DNA of 64,000 nt from NCBI GenBank assembly GCA_022496185.1, contig WTXG01000143.1:1-64000 (forward strand), written 5' to 3'. Under the pieces are notes generated by a model. That model saw nothing but the letters and a program-made list of their open reading frames with translations, made no database searches and was not told the DNA's origin. This document shows positions 36,008 to 45,443 of this stretch, piece after piece. Position numbers and translations under genes: made by a program. Source of the DNA: Multifurca ochricompacta (taxonomy: Eukaryota > Basidiomycota > Agaricomycetes > Russulales > Russulaceae). The stretch's first letter is position 1. Each line of letters starts with the position of its first letter.

Positions 36008-36014
36008 GGGTTTT
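36008..36014 (+). promoter_or_regulatory. Slippery heptamer GGGTTTT for -1 frameshift, gag to pol
   Basis: In the gag frame this reads G GGT TTT, a perfect X XXY YYZ heptamer, ten bases before the gag stop at 36024. The pol frame that reads toward ALVDSGATENF is exactly -1 relative to gag and is open back to this point. Downstream G/C-rich sequence (GGGACGTCCC, a 10-bp palindrome) could form the stimulatory structure. Confidence 0.65.
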
Positions 36015-36781
36015 CTGCCAGCCTGAAGGGACGTCCCGCCCTTAAGGCCATTGTAGATCGGTTTGTACCTAAAGCTCTCAGAATACAAACATCATTTTCT
36101 ACCATTGGGACTGTGTCTGCACTCGTTGACAGCGGTGCAACCGAAAATTTCATCCATCAAAAGTTTATCTCGCAACACCACCTCCATACTAACCCGCTCC
36201 CTACTCCAAAAACGATCTCAAATGTTGATGGTTCCCCGAACGCTGCTGGTTCCATCTCTTGTTTCCTTCCCTGTACAGTCCACACCGGCTCCAAAACCTG
36301 TTCATTCAACTTCTTTGTTACGGACCTTGGCAGCGAAGACATCATCTTAGGCTACCCTTGGCTTGCTCACACCTCACCAACTATCACCTGGCCAACCGCA
36401 TCCATCCAGGAGCACGTCTGTATCCTTCCGCAGGGGCAAAATCCAGCTCCTTCACCCCCAATACCCTATCACATTAACTCTACCTCTTTAGGATTACTAC
36501 CTGGCGAAGAACTCATCATGCGTCTATCACCCGCCACTGAACTAGCCATACAACAGCAACCTCCTTCAGATGTCACGATCCCAGAACAGTATCAACACTT
36601 CACCAAGGTCTTCTCCGAGGATGCTGCACTACGCTTCCCAGATGCGCGACAATGGGATCACGCCATTGATCTAAAACCTGATGCTCCTGCAACACTTGAC
36701 TGTAAGATTTATCCACTTAATCCAGCTGAACAAACTGCATTAGAAGAATTCCTACATGAACATTTATCAAAAGGCTACATC

Positions 36782-37267
36782 TGTCACAGTTAGGTGCGGA
36801 ACTGTGTCGGGGTCGGATGGGAGCAAGACAAGTCAAGGTTCAAAGGTCACAGTGGATCAAGCCTAGTTCAAAGTCGATAGGGCACGCGCGTGAGATTCGA
36901 AGTCGACGGCAGAGACGCTCGGTCCTGCAGCAAGTTCAAGATGATGAAGGCTCTCCAAGTCACATCTTGGAGAGTTCAAGTGGGGTTCTAACTGGGAGGA
37001 CTCAAGGATTCCGAAGCACCTTTGATTGAACACAAGAGAACAGACTTAGTCTGTCTCTCTACTCTAGTTGGTCTTTAAATACATGTAGTTCTAGCTATGT
37101 CATAGTAAATAGAAGGTTCTAGTTCTATGATATAATATCTAAATGGTTGAGCAGTAGAACGAGCTAGAACTAAGGAGAATTAGGAGGGGTTAGGCCCTCA
37201 GTAAGTAAAACACCGGTGAAACACAATGTCAAGTCATTAGTAACGTCGCAGGGAGAATTCTGTCACA
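36782..37267 (-). repeat. Solo LTR of the gypsy-2 family, inserted in gypsy-1 RT
   Basis: Reverse-orientation copy of the LTRs at 52072-52560 and 55475-55964, starting TGTCACAGTTAGG and ending GAATTCTGTCACA on the plus strand. Target duplications ACATC lie at 36777-36781 and 37268-37272. Its removal joins SKGYI to RESKSQYASPF of the gypsy-1 reverse transcriptase. It differs from the gypsy-2 LTRs at many positions, including an altered stretch near its 3' end, so it came from another family member. Confidence 0.9.
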
Positions 37268-38074
37268 ACATCCGTGAATCCAAATCCCAATACGCATCTC
37301 CTTTCTTCTTTGTAAAGAAGAAAGATGGCAGCAAATTACGACCAGTACAAGACTATCGAAAGCTAAATGAACATACCCTCCGAAATACGTACCCTCTCCC
37401 TCTCATTGATGAACTAATTGCCAAGGTACGACATGCAACGCTATTTACCAAGTTTGACGTTCGATGGGGCTATAACAATGTATGTATCAAAGAGGGTGAC
37501 CAGTGGAAGGCTGCTTTCAAAACAAACAAAGGACTTTTCGAACCTCTAGTCATGTATTTTGGACTAACTAATTCCCCGGCGACATTCCAAACCATGATGA
37601 ATGCACTCTTTCGAAAGGAACTGGATGAAGGCTGGCTAGTAATTTACATGGACGACATCCTAATAGCAACCACCAACGACCCCACCTTCCACCAACAATG
37701 CGTCACACGCATCCTCCAAATTTTACTCGACAATGATCTATTCCTAAAACCATCAAAATGCACTTTTCACACAAATAAAATAGACTACCTTGGCGTCATT
37801 CTCGAACACGGTACTGTATCCATGGACCCTACAAAAGTTAATGGTCTTCTAGAATGGCCAACCCCCACATCCGTAAAACAAGTCCGCAGCTACCTCGGCT
37901 TTGGCAATTACTACTGTCGTTTTATTAAGGGATATTCTCAACTCGCGCGGCCACTGATTGATCTCACTAAACTAGCCACACCATGGACCTGGTCAGAAAA
38001 AGAAGAGAAAGCATTCAATACACTTAAGAAAATGTTCAGTTCCGCCCCTGTATTACGACAACTGCGTATACAAG

Positions 38075-38484
38075 TGTTGAGCCGGTAACGGATCAGAGTT
38101 GGCCGGACCGGATCAGAGGTGACCGGAGTTGCCGGTGCAAGACGGAGTTAAGTGGACATTGTAATATACCTACTGACATTCCACTCGTTTACTATGATTA
38201 CTTATGATTAAAGATACAATCCTTTATGACCATAGCACAGCACACTCTTTACAGTATTTAAGGACATTATTTCTGTAGTGTACACTTCAGTTTTGACCAT
38301 TCACAACTGAAGTGAGTATTTACTTAGATTATCTTTACCACGCGTATAGCTAACATTACTCGTGTAGTTATCTTGCTACCCGTTTAGGTAAAGACTAATT
38401 AATGTATAGTTTTGACCATTCACAACTGAATTATCTTGCTACCCGTTTAGGTAGCGCTTATCTAACCTCAGCTGCGTTTCCACA
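38075..38484 (+). repeat. 5' LTR of copia-1
   Basis: 410 bp. It contains the internal repeat TTTTGACCATTCACAACTGA twice (about 38290 and 38409), each followed by an ATTATCTT / TAGGTA-type block, so part of the LTR arose by internal duplication. Confidence 0.92.
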
Positions 38485-38499
38485 GGTTATGGGCCCTGG
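38485..38499 (+). promoter_or_regulatory. Primer-binding site of copia-1 (initiator tRNA-Met half type)
   Basis: GGTTATGGGCCCTGG follows the 5' LTR directly. The same 15 bases follow the 5' LTR of copia-2 (complement of 50713-50727). The GGTTATGGGCCC part is complementary to an initiator tRNA-Met anticodon arm, as known for half-tRNA priming in Drosophila copia and yeast Ty5. Confidence 0.65.
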
Positions 38500-38842
38500 C
38501 CGTAACTGAATAATCCAGAAGAAGATTGACACTTTATTACACAAGCTTCCTTTTCAGACCACGCGTTTTTTGATATCTCCCGAAAAGGCAAGCCTCTGTT
38601 CACTTGTAGAACCCCATTCCCCGGCTCCTGGAACCGGTGGATCGGTGTAGACTGGGCCCCTCACCCAGGCTTCGCGCGAGCCGTGCGAGGTAGCGTGGCG
38701 ACGCTGAAGCACATGCGAGTAATCCCTAACAAGGGACTGGACTTCCGAGTTCAGAGCATACAGTTGGATGCATCGGGGTTGGTCTGATCTTGATAATCTG
38801 GGTCTAACGCTCCACCCAGATTGAAAACCGTCGCTTAGCAGC

Positions 38843-41800
38843 ATGGCCCCTACATTTTCATTCCCACCTTCAGCCATGATCGAGATCCTCGATGGAGCAA
38901 ACTGGCCTACTTGGTCGGCACGCATGATGGCAATCTTCCGGATGAATGGCGTCCGGAACCACTTAGTCGGTCCCCTGCCCCCTACTCTCCCAGCAGACTG
39001 GGACGAAAAGGAAGGCGTTCTCATAGGCGTCCTTGAAGTTTACACTCAGAAGGATGTCTGGACGGCTGTAGCAGACGACACTAAATTTGCTACTTGTAAG
39101 GCTAAGTGGGACGAGCTGCATTGTGTCTACGGAGGAGTTGGATCTATGTCAACGTTCAACACTTGGGCTTCCCTCACAGGCACTGCCCTTGACGACTCCT
39201 CGCCAATGCTCCCGCAATTACAAAAGCTGAATGAAGCTCGCATCAGTCTCAAGAACAACGAGATGGAGATCTCCGATCTCCAATTTTCATTTATCCTCAT
39301 CAAGGCTCTACCCGAGTCTTACTCAGCCATTGCGTCAACGATACTCGCTTCCAGTGCACTGTCGGGCCTTCTACCTCAGGTCATACAAGATCGCATTCTC
39401 AATGAGGAAGGTCGGCGATCCGGAGCTTCCACGTCACTCAACAAAGCCGCGCCCATCAAAAACAAATCAAATAAACCAAATATTAAATGCTTTTATTGTC
39501 AGAAAAGCGGGCACAAGGCTACGGAGTGTCGGAAGAAGAAGAAAGATGCAGAGGACAAGAAGGCAACGGAGGCAGCGTCAGCCAATAAGGCAGTGAACGC
39601 TCACTTAGCTACCACTTCGGCATTGATTGTAGAGGTAGCCGACGACAATGACAAGCTCCGTGTTGCCCTGTACTCGGCTGAGAGATCCAGATGGATGATG
39701 GATTCTGGTGCGACTCATCACATTACCCCGCATCGATCAGACTTCATGACATACAAGCTCGCACATGGAATAGTGCGCTTAGGTGACAACTCTAATGTGA
39801 AGCAGATCGGGGTTGGGACTGTGGTATTCACTACCACTGTAGGGAACAAAGAGTCCGAAATCACGCTGAACAACGTTCTACACATTCCAGACGTGAAGAC
39901 GTGCTTCATCTCAACGCGCGCTCTTGCCCAAAAGGGGGCTCGGATCTCGTTCCAAGATAATCATTTTCAGATCTCAGTCCAAGACCGGACAGTAGCAAGA
40001 GGCTACTTGGAGGCGAACCTTTACTGGTTGGACACCTCCATGGCAGGCCTCAATGCGCACGCGCGCACTTCACTTCCTATCGACATCTGGCATCATCGCA
40101 TGGGGCACATGTCATACGATGCCCTGAAGCGATACCATGAATCTGTAAAAGGTATAACTCTCGATGCTCCGATCAATCACGATCAGTCGCCGTGTTCCGG
40201 GTGCGAACTCGGGAAACAGTCGCGACTTCCCTTCAAGTCTTCTCACAAGCGATCGGACCGGCTACTTCAAATCGTACACAGCGATCTGGCCGGGCCGATG
40301 CAAGTCCAATCCATTCAAGGCGCACTTTACATCGCAACGTTTATCGATGACTACTCCAGGCATGGAGTGGTGTACTTCCTAAAGAGTAAGGATCAGTGTG
40401 CAGCCGCTTTCAAGAAGTTCCTGGCCTGGGCAGAGACCCAGACTTTGGAAAAACTGTGCGCGCTACACTCTGACCGGGGAGGGGAGTATTTGTCAGGCGC
40501 TCTTCGATCAGTATTGGACGAGAAGGGAATCGAGCACAAGTTAACGATGCCGGGTTCACCACAACAAAACGGGATAGCCGAGCGATGGAACAGGACGATC
40601 CTTGACAAGGCGCGCTCGATGTTACATGGCGCCGGATTGTCCCTCAGCTTCTGGGAGTTGGCAGTGGATACTGCCGTGCATACTTACAACAGGACTCCCA
40701 CCCGCACGATAGGTTGGCGCACACCGCATGAGCTCTGGAGTGCTGGTCACACTCCAGACGTTTCGTACTTCCGGGTCTTCGGATGCAAGGCATATGTACA
40801 CGTGCCTGAGGACAAACGCAGGAAGCTCGATCCGAGATCGATCGAGGCTACGTTTGTCGGGTATGAACCGGGTTCAAAGGGTTACCGGTTATGGAATAAG
40901 AGTACCCGAGCGGTCATCATGTCTCGCGACGTGATCTTTGATGAGCATTCCTTTCCATTTCAGGATAGTGGTGAGCCGTCCACTAGTTCTGAGAACCCCA
41001 CGGCCCTTGAGGGGCCCCTGGCAGTTTCATTTCCTATGACAGTCTCTACACAGGGACTAGGGGAGGTCCGTCCGCCAAGGACACCTTCCCCTGATGCTAC
41101 ACAACGCGCACAAGTTTCCATTCCTGTCACTCCGCCTTCTCGCGCCGCACTGCAAGAACCTCCACCCCGCGCACCACGAAACCGGACTTTCCGGGTTCAG
41201 CGGACTGGTGACCCTGCTTCACAGGTCGTGCCCCCTCGGAGACTGCGAGAGAACCCTCGCAGAAATCCACAGTACTTCGGCGAAGACAATGCCGAGTTGG
41301 ATGATCAAGGGCGCCTGGGTGAACAGGCTTTGCTAGCAGCAGCCACTTATCGCGACCCACTAACATATCGGGAAGCGATGAAATCGGAGTTTGCAGGTGA
41401 CTGGCAAGAAGCGTGCCAATATGAGATGGACGCACTAGCCAAGAATGGGACGTGGACCCTAGTGGACTTACCGGCGGACCGTAAGGCCATCAAGTCAAAG
41501 TGGGTATTCAAGCGCAAAGCCGATGGTCGCTTTCGCGTGCGCTTGGTAGTGAAGGGTTTCACTCAGATTCAGGGAATTGATTACGATGAAACATTCTCTC
41601 CAGTAGCTCGGTTCGAGTCCTTGCGACTCTTGCTAGCGTTGGCCACGCTAGAGAATTGGGAGATCCATCAGATGGATGTCAAGTCGGCATTCCTCAATGG
41701 GCTATTGGATGAGGTAATTTACATGGAGCAACCACTGGGTTTCGTCGAATCAGGTCAGGAGAACAAGGTATGCCTGCTCAAAAAGGCAATTTACGGTCTC

Positions 41801-42901
41801 AAACAAGCCTCGCGCGCATGGAACTTGCAATTCCATGGAGTCCTTTTGGAGCTCGGCTTCACGCGCACGCATTCCGATGCAGGAGTTTACGTGTCTCGTC
41901 GCCAAGAAGGGGAGGGACTAGTCATTATTATCCTCTATGTCGACGACATCACCATCTTAGGCGACTCTCTCGATGAAGTCAACCGGATCAAAGGTATCTT
42001 ATCTCGGCGCTATGAAATGACTGATCTAGGCGAGATCGACTCTTATCTCGGAGTTCGGATCACCCGTGACAGATCGGCCAGGCGTTTGGAGATCGACCAA
42101 TCCTGGTACATCTCAGAGATTGTAGGACGCTTTGGCATGGCGGACGCTAACCCCACCTGCACGCCTCTTCCTGCTGGGGCTGAGGTCCATTTGGTAAAGT
42201 ACACCAGTCAGGCTACTCAAGCAGAAATAACACATTTTCAACAAATTATTGGGAGCTTACTGTATGTGCAAATTGGGACCCGCCTAGACATCTCTTTCAC
42301 TGTAGCGCGCCTTGCGCAGTACGCAGCAAACCCTTCCCCACAACATCTACGACTTGCCAAGTATGTACTGGCTTATCTAAACAGTACAGCTGACCTACGG
42401 CTATGCTACAATGGAGCGCGCGGGACCGGTCTCGTCGGTTATTCGGACTCCAGCCTTGGAGACGATGCCAATGACTTTCATTCAACCTCGGGCTATGTTT
42501 TTCTCCTTGCTGACTCAGCGATCTCATGGACTTCGCGTAAGCAAAAGACCGTGGCCCAAAGTACCACTCATGCCGAGTACATGGCACTCGCCGAGGCGGC
42601 AAATCAAGCCGCGTGGTACCGGAGCATCTTTTCTGAACTAGGCTATGAAGTCTCCGACCCGATTCCCCTACACGGCGATAACAAGGGCGCGGTGGACTTA
42701 GCACTCAATCCTGTGACTGGCAGACACTCAAAACACATCCCGATCAAATTTCACGCTATCCGCGAATATGTCGAGCAAGGCTTCATTGAACTCATCAGAA
42801 CACCCACTGCAGACATGCTCGCTGACGGATTTACGAAGCCACACGCGCAAGCGAAACTTGTGGACTTCGTCTCTGGATTAGGACTAATAGGATTGTCTTA
42901 A
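38843..42901 (+). CDS. copia-1 Gag-Pol polyprotein, 1352 residues, uninterrupted
   Basis: Polyprotein that packages, integrates and reverse-transcribes the element. The start at 38843 is the first Met of the leader (MAPTFSFPPSAMIEILDG). Domains in order: Gag with UBN2-like core; zinc knuckle CFYCQKSGHKATEC (about residue 217); protease DSGATHH (about 285); integrase zinc finger HHRMGHMS...CSGCELGKQ (about 415-455); integrase DDE with Asp in HSDLAG (about 479), Asp in HSDRGGEY (about 543) and Glu in QNGIAERWNR (about 578); reverse transcriptase with YDETFSPVARFES and the catalytic YVDD (about 1032); RNase H with SRKQKTVAQSTTHAEYMA and LHGDNKGA; ending LADGFTKP. Integrase precedes RT, the copia order. 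No stop or frameshift. Gag and Pol lie in one frame, so the Gag:Pol ratio must be set by processing or by another means. Confidence 0.95.
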   Translation: MAPTFSFPPSAMIEILDGANWPTWSARMMAIFRMNGVRNHLVGPLPPTLPADWDEKEGVLIGVLEVYTQKDVWTAVADDTKFATCKAKWDELHCVYGGVGSMSTFNTWASLTGTALDDSSPMLPQLQKLNEARISLKNNEMEISDLQFSFILIKALPESYSAIASTILASSALSGLLPQVIQDRILNEEGRRSGASTSLNKAAPIKNKSNKPNIKCFYCQKSGHKATECRKKKKDAEDKKATEAASANKAVNAHLATTSALIVEVADDNDKLRVALYSAERSRWMMDSGATHHITPHRSDFMTYKLAHGIVRLGDNSNVKQIGVGTVVFTTTVGNKESEITLNNVLHIPDVKTCFISTRALAQKGARISFQDNHFQISVQDRTVARGYLEANLYWLDTSMAGLNAHARTSLPIDIWHHRMGHMSYDALKRYHESVKGITLDAPINHDQSPCSGCELGKQSRLPFKSSHKRSDRLLQIVHSDLAGPMQVQSIQGALYIATFIDDYSRHGVVYFLKSKDQCAAAFKKFLAWAETQTLEKLCALHSDRGGEYLSGALRSVLDEKGIEHKLTMPGSPQQNGIAERWNRTILDKARSMLHGAGLSLSFWELAVDTAVHTYNRTPTRTIGWRTPHELWSAGHTPDVSYFRVFGCKAYVHVPEDKRRKLDPRSIEATFVGYEPGSKGYRLWNKSTRAVIMSRDVIFDEHSFPFQDSGEPSTSSENPTALEGPLAVSFPMTVSTQGLGEVRPPRTPSPDATQRAQVSIPVTPPSRAALQEPPPRAPRNRTFRVQRTGDPASQVVPPRRLRENPRRNPQYFGEDNAELDDQGRLGEQALLAAATYRDPLTYREAMKSEFAGDWQEACQYEMDALAKNGTWTLVDLPADRKAIKSKWVFKRKADGRFRVRLVVKGFTQIQGIDYDETFSPVARFESLRLLLALATLENWEIHQMDVKSAFLNGLLDEVIYMEQPLGFVESGQENKVCLLKKAIYGLKQASRAWNLQFHGVLLELGFTRTHSDAGVYVSRRQEGEGLVIIILYVDDITILGDSLDEVNRIKGILSRRYEMTDLGEIDSYLGVRITRDRSARRLEIDQSWYISEIVGRFGMADANPTCTPLPAGAEVHLVKYTSQATQAEITHFQQIIGSLLYVQIGTRLDISFTVARLAQYAANPSPQHLRLAKYVLAYLNSTADLRLCYNGARGTGLVGYSDSSLGDDANDFHSTSGYVFLLADSAISWTSRKQKTVAQSTTHAEYMALAEAANQAAWYRSIFSELGYEVSDPIPLHGDNKGAVDLALNPVTGRHSKHIPIKFHAIREYVEQGFIELIRTPTADMLADGFTKPHAQAKLVDFVSGLGLIGLS

Positions 42902-42912
42902 TCACGGGGGGA

Positions 42913-43322
42913 TGTTGAGCCGGTAATGGATCAGAGTTGGCTGGACCGGATCAGAGGTGACCGGAGTTGCCGGTGCAAGACGGAGTTAAGTGGACATTGT
43001 AATATACCTACTGACATTCCACTCATTTACTATGATTACTTATGATTAAAGATACAATCCTTTATGACCATAGCACAGCACACTCTTTTCAGTATTTAAG
43101 GACATTATTTCTGTAGTGTACACTTCAGTTTTGACCATTCACAACTGAAGTGAGTATTTACTTAGATTATCTTTACCACGCGTATAGCTAACATTACTCG
43201 CGTAGTTATCTTGCTACCCGTTTAGGTAAAGACTAATTAATGTATAGTTTTGACCATTCACAACTGAATTATCTTGCTACCCATTTAGGTAGCGCTTATC
43301 TAACCTCAGCTGCGTTTCCACA
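42913..43322 (+). repeat. 3' LTR of copia-1
   Basis: 410 bp, same length as the 5' LTR. It differs from it at six sites by eye (near 42926, 42941, 43024, 43089, 43200 and 43282). Preceded by the polypurine tract CACGGGGGGA. Confidence 0.92.
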
Positions 43323-45050
43323 ACAAGAACCATTTTTTGTTACAACTGATGCCTCTGGCTATGCAATCGGCGCAGAGTTGGCACAGCAAGACGCTTCAGG
43401 ACGACTTCATCCGGTAGCGTTCCTCTCAAAATCACTAGACCAAATGCAACGCAACTGGGATATATACGACTGAGAGCTCTATGCTATCTGGTTCCCCCTT
43501 CAAGAGTGGAGACAATACCTCATGGGATCACCTCATCCTGTTACAGTCTTTTCAGATCATCATAATCTACAGTATTTCGCAAACCCCAAAAACTCAACAG
43601 GCGACAAGCACGTTGGCATTTAGACCTAATGGAGTATGACTTTGTCATTAAACCTATACAGGGAAAACATAATATTATCGCTGATCTCCTCTCTCGACGA
43701 CCTGATTATGACAATGGCCTCACAGATAATGAACACACAGTACTCCTCCCAAACGAAAATTGGTCTCTCAAAGTCATTCAACTCGCCGAAGATCATGATA
43801 CTTATCAAGAAATTGCCAAACAGTTCCATGACCACCCACTGGCTGGACACCCTGGTCGCCGCAATACCTGGGACCTCGTCTCCGAGATTTATAACGGTCC
43901 AAATTTACATGAGTTCATCACTAACTATGTCAAAGGATGCCATGCGTGCCAAGCAACCAAACCACGCATGAAAACACCGGTTCCACTCTCCCCTTTCGAT
44001 ACCCCCACAACCGAAGGCCCTTTTCAATTTATCTCCCTCGATCTCATCACGGACCTCCCTTTGTCACAAGGTTACAACGCTATTCTCACTATTGTTGACC
44101 AGGGATGCTCAAAAATGGCCAAGTTTATTCCCTGTTCTACTTCTATTACTGGTATTGATGTTGCATCTCTCTATTTCACGCACCTCTTTCCCCTATTTGG
44201 TGTTCCAAAACGTGTGATTTCTGATCGTGACCCCCGCTTCACATCAAGTTTCGTCAGAAAATTGTGCAAGACTCTCTCCATCTCTCAAAACATTAGTACC
44301 GCATTCCACCCCCAAACGGATGGCCAAACAGAACGCATGAACCGGTGGGTTGAACAATACCTTCGTCACTGGACCTTTGGAAACCCCCACACTTGGGCTC
44401 CTCTCCTCCCTATGGCTGAATTTGTCCATAACCGATGGCATCATGATAAAACTAAGCTTAGCCCCCATGAATTACTCCTTGGCTTCCGTCCTAGTCCCCC
44501 AAACTCCAAAATTACCACCCCAATCCCCACCTTATCAGATTGCCTCGCTTCTATTCTCTCTGCCCGTCGTCTCGCATCCAAAGTTCTGGAACAACTGACA
44601 CCTCTAACACCATCTTTCTCCCTCCATGATCAGGTCTGGCTTGAAGGTAAGCATATCTCCTCCCTCTTCCCATCCCAAAAGCTCGCCCCCCGCCGCCATG
44701 GACCCTTCACGATCACCCGCGTTATCTCTCCCGTTGCCTTCGAACTTGCCCTCCCTCCTTCCCTAAAGATTCACAATGTTTTCCATGCCTCCCTTCTCTC
44801 CCCATACATCACCACCTCTGCATATGGCCCATCCCCGCCTCGACCCCCTCCTGTCCTGGTTCATGGCACCGAGGAAGTTGAAATCGACCATGTCATTGGC
44901 CACCACCGCTCAGGCCGCCTAGGCCGCCTCCAGTTTCTCCTTTGCTGGAAGGGGTTCCCATCCTCTGACAATGAATGGGTCAATTATCGTCATATTCATG
45001 CCGATAGTGTTTGCCACGGGTAACCCGCGGGTAAAAACACATGGACCCGT

Positions 45051-45397
45051 TATAGAACAGGTATGGCGCAGCCTACACTAGATACTACATTACTGCTAGC
45101 TATCTCACCTTTGTTTTACTTTGAGACTTAGATGCAGTCGTTAATGCGATAGCAACTGCTTAATCTATAGCAGTTATACAGTAGTTTATATACAATTTAA
45201 TGTACTATATCGGCTACTTAATTATACGAGTGCGTTATCTCGTTATTGATGTGATTTGATCACATGCCCGATCTTAGATGTATATTCTAAGTAATCTAGC
45301 TAATTATGAACGCGTTCTTACTTGCGTTATCTACGCGTGATCACAATCATGTCGTACCGCTATCCCGGAGCCTCTGTACCGGTATCTTGGTTCAACA
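45051..45397 (-). repeat. 3' LTR of copia-2
   Basis: 347 bp, by eye identical to the 5' LTR at 50728-51074. In sense orientation it carries GTATATAAACT, a TATA-like promoter element. Confidence 0.92.
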
Positions 45398-45443
45398 CTC
45401 CCCCTTGCTAAGTGCCGCTGCTAAGCGTGCTAAGCAATTATCC

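Larger units (their letters stand above)
33682..36026 (+). pseudogene. gag: gypsy-1 gag, split by a solo LTR and one TGA
   Basis: Structural Gag of gypsy-1. It begins at 33682 (MSAPMNPAPVAP), runs to VAF at 34111, and resumes after the solo LTR and duplicated ATTCC at 35026 with RFRGDRTQSEHF. The apparent Met at 35001 lies inside the LTR and is not the real start. The retrotransposon-gag core (ERFKASYFDFG, then EYLTNFASL) contains one TGA at 35346 where an Arg codon CGA is likely. The C-terminal zinc knuckle is CFFCMKKGHLSRDC at about 35767. It ends at TGA 36024-36026 just after a slippery heptamer, and pol continues in the -1 frame. Confidence 0.87.
38075..43322 (+). mobile_element. Ty1/copia LTR retrotransposon (copia-1), apparently coding-intact
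   Basis: LTRs of 410 bp (38075-38484, 42913-43322) start TGTTGAGCCGG and end TTTCCACA. Target duplications ACAAG lie at 38070-38074 and 43323-43327. The primer site GGTTATGGGCCCTGG begins at 38485, directly after the 5' LTR, and a polypurine tract CGGGGGGA precedes the 3' LTR. A single 1352-codon ORF fills most of the interior. It sits in the RNase H region of gypsy-1. The two LTRs differ at six positions by eye (five transitions, one transversion). Confidence 0.95.

Noticed and set aside
38554..39024. 156-codon minus-strand ORF
   Set aside because: It overlaps the copia-1 leader and Gag start in antisense and has no motif; a shadow ORF.
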